33,601 nucleotides of DNA. It comes from Candidatus Doudnabacteria bacterium (GTDB lineage Bacteria > Patescibacteriota > Doudnabacteria > UBA920). The stretch spans positions 91,637 to 125,237 of the forward strand of contig JACRDK010000025.1 of NCBI GenBank assembly GCA_016218585.1. The letters are read 5' to 3'. Below the pieces are notes generated by a model, which saw only the letters and a program-made list of their open reading frames with translations, was not told the origin of the DNA and made no database searches. Both the position numbers and the translations under genes were made by a program. This document shows, piece after piece, positions 33,497 to 33,601 of the stretch; within the stretch, counting starts at the first letter, position 1, and each line of letters begins with the position of its first letter.

Positions 33497-33601
33497 GCTA
33501 AGTCAACCTAGAAATGGGTTGAGTACATTACAAAAGGAACGATAGTATTAAGTACCTTAATTCTTGATTCTATCTTCTAAATACTAATTTACATATTCTT
33601 G

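Noticed and set aside
1-33601. tRNA or rRNA genes
   Set aside because: No GTTCGAATCC-type T-arms or rRNA conserved blocks noticed on either strand; a tRNAscan run would be needed to be certain.

Overview
The window looks like a chromosomal segment of a Patescibacteria/CPR-type bacterium. This is inferred from AT-rich, tightly packed short genes and typical CPR families; no taxonomic marker was searched. Recognisable genes: vanW-like (partial, off the left edge), tsaE, a degenerate DHH protein, a GspE/PilB ATPase, two paralogous 'MNPY' membrane-anchored surface proteins, polA, a RhuM-Fic fusion, a cupredoxin-like protein, rpsT, uvrB, ruvA, a FemAB-like transferase, a Mur-ligase-like protein, a four-helix-bundle IVP, tsaB (short), an ABC-2 exporter, a GxxExxY protein, a large GNAT-tailed protein and two TrmB-family regulators. 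Strongest candidate novel systems: (1) a duplicated promoter plus structured leader RNA upstream of both MNPY surface-protein genes. It has an invariant 11-nt loop (GCCAAAATAGT), an invariant 3' flank (TTGAAAC) and an 8-bp stem whose two arms change together between copies. (2) Two TrmB-family paralogues that share a near-identical promoter/operator (TTTGTCAG-N-TGACAA...TTSAAAATGATATA), with related boxes on a divergent GC-rich gene. (3) An unassigned ~435-nt structured ncRNA with its own promoter and terminator; the terminator loop carries an anti-Shine-Dalgarno-like CACCTCCT. (4) A self-contained promoter-hairpin-25-aa hydrophobic ORF-terminator unit. (5) Repeat elements apparently incorporated into coding sequences (FemAB-like, ABC ATPase, tsaB, Mur ligase), with IVP/GxxExxY cassettes nearby. 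No searches were run; family calls are by motif recognition.
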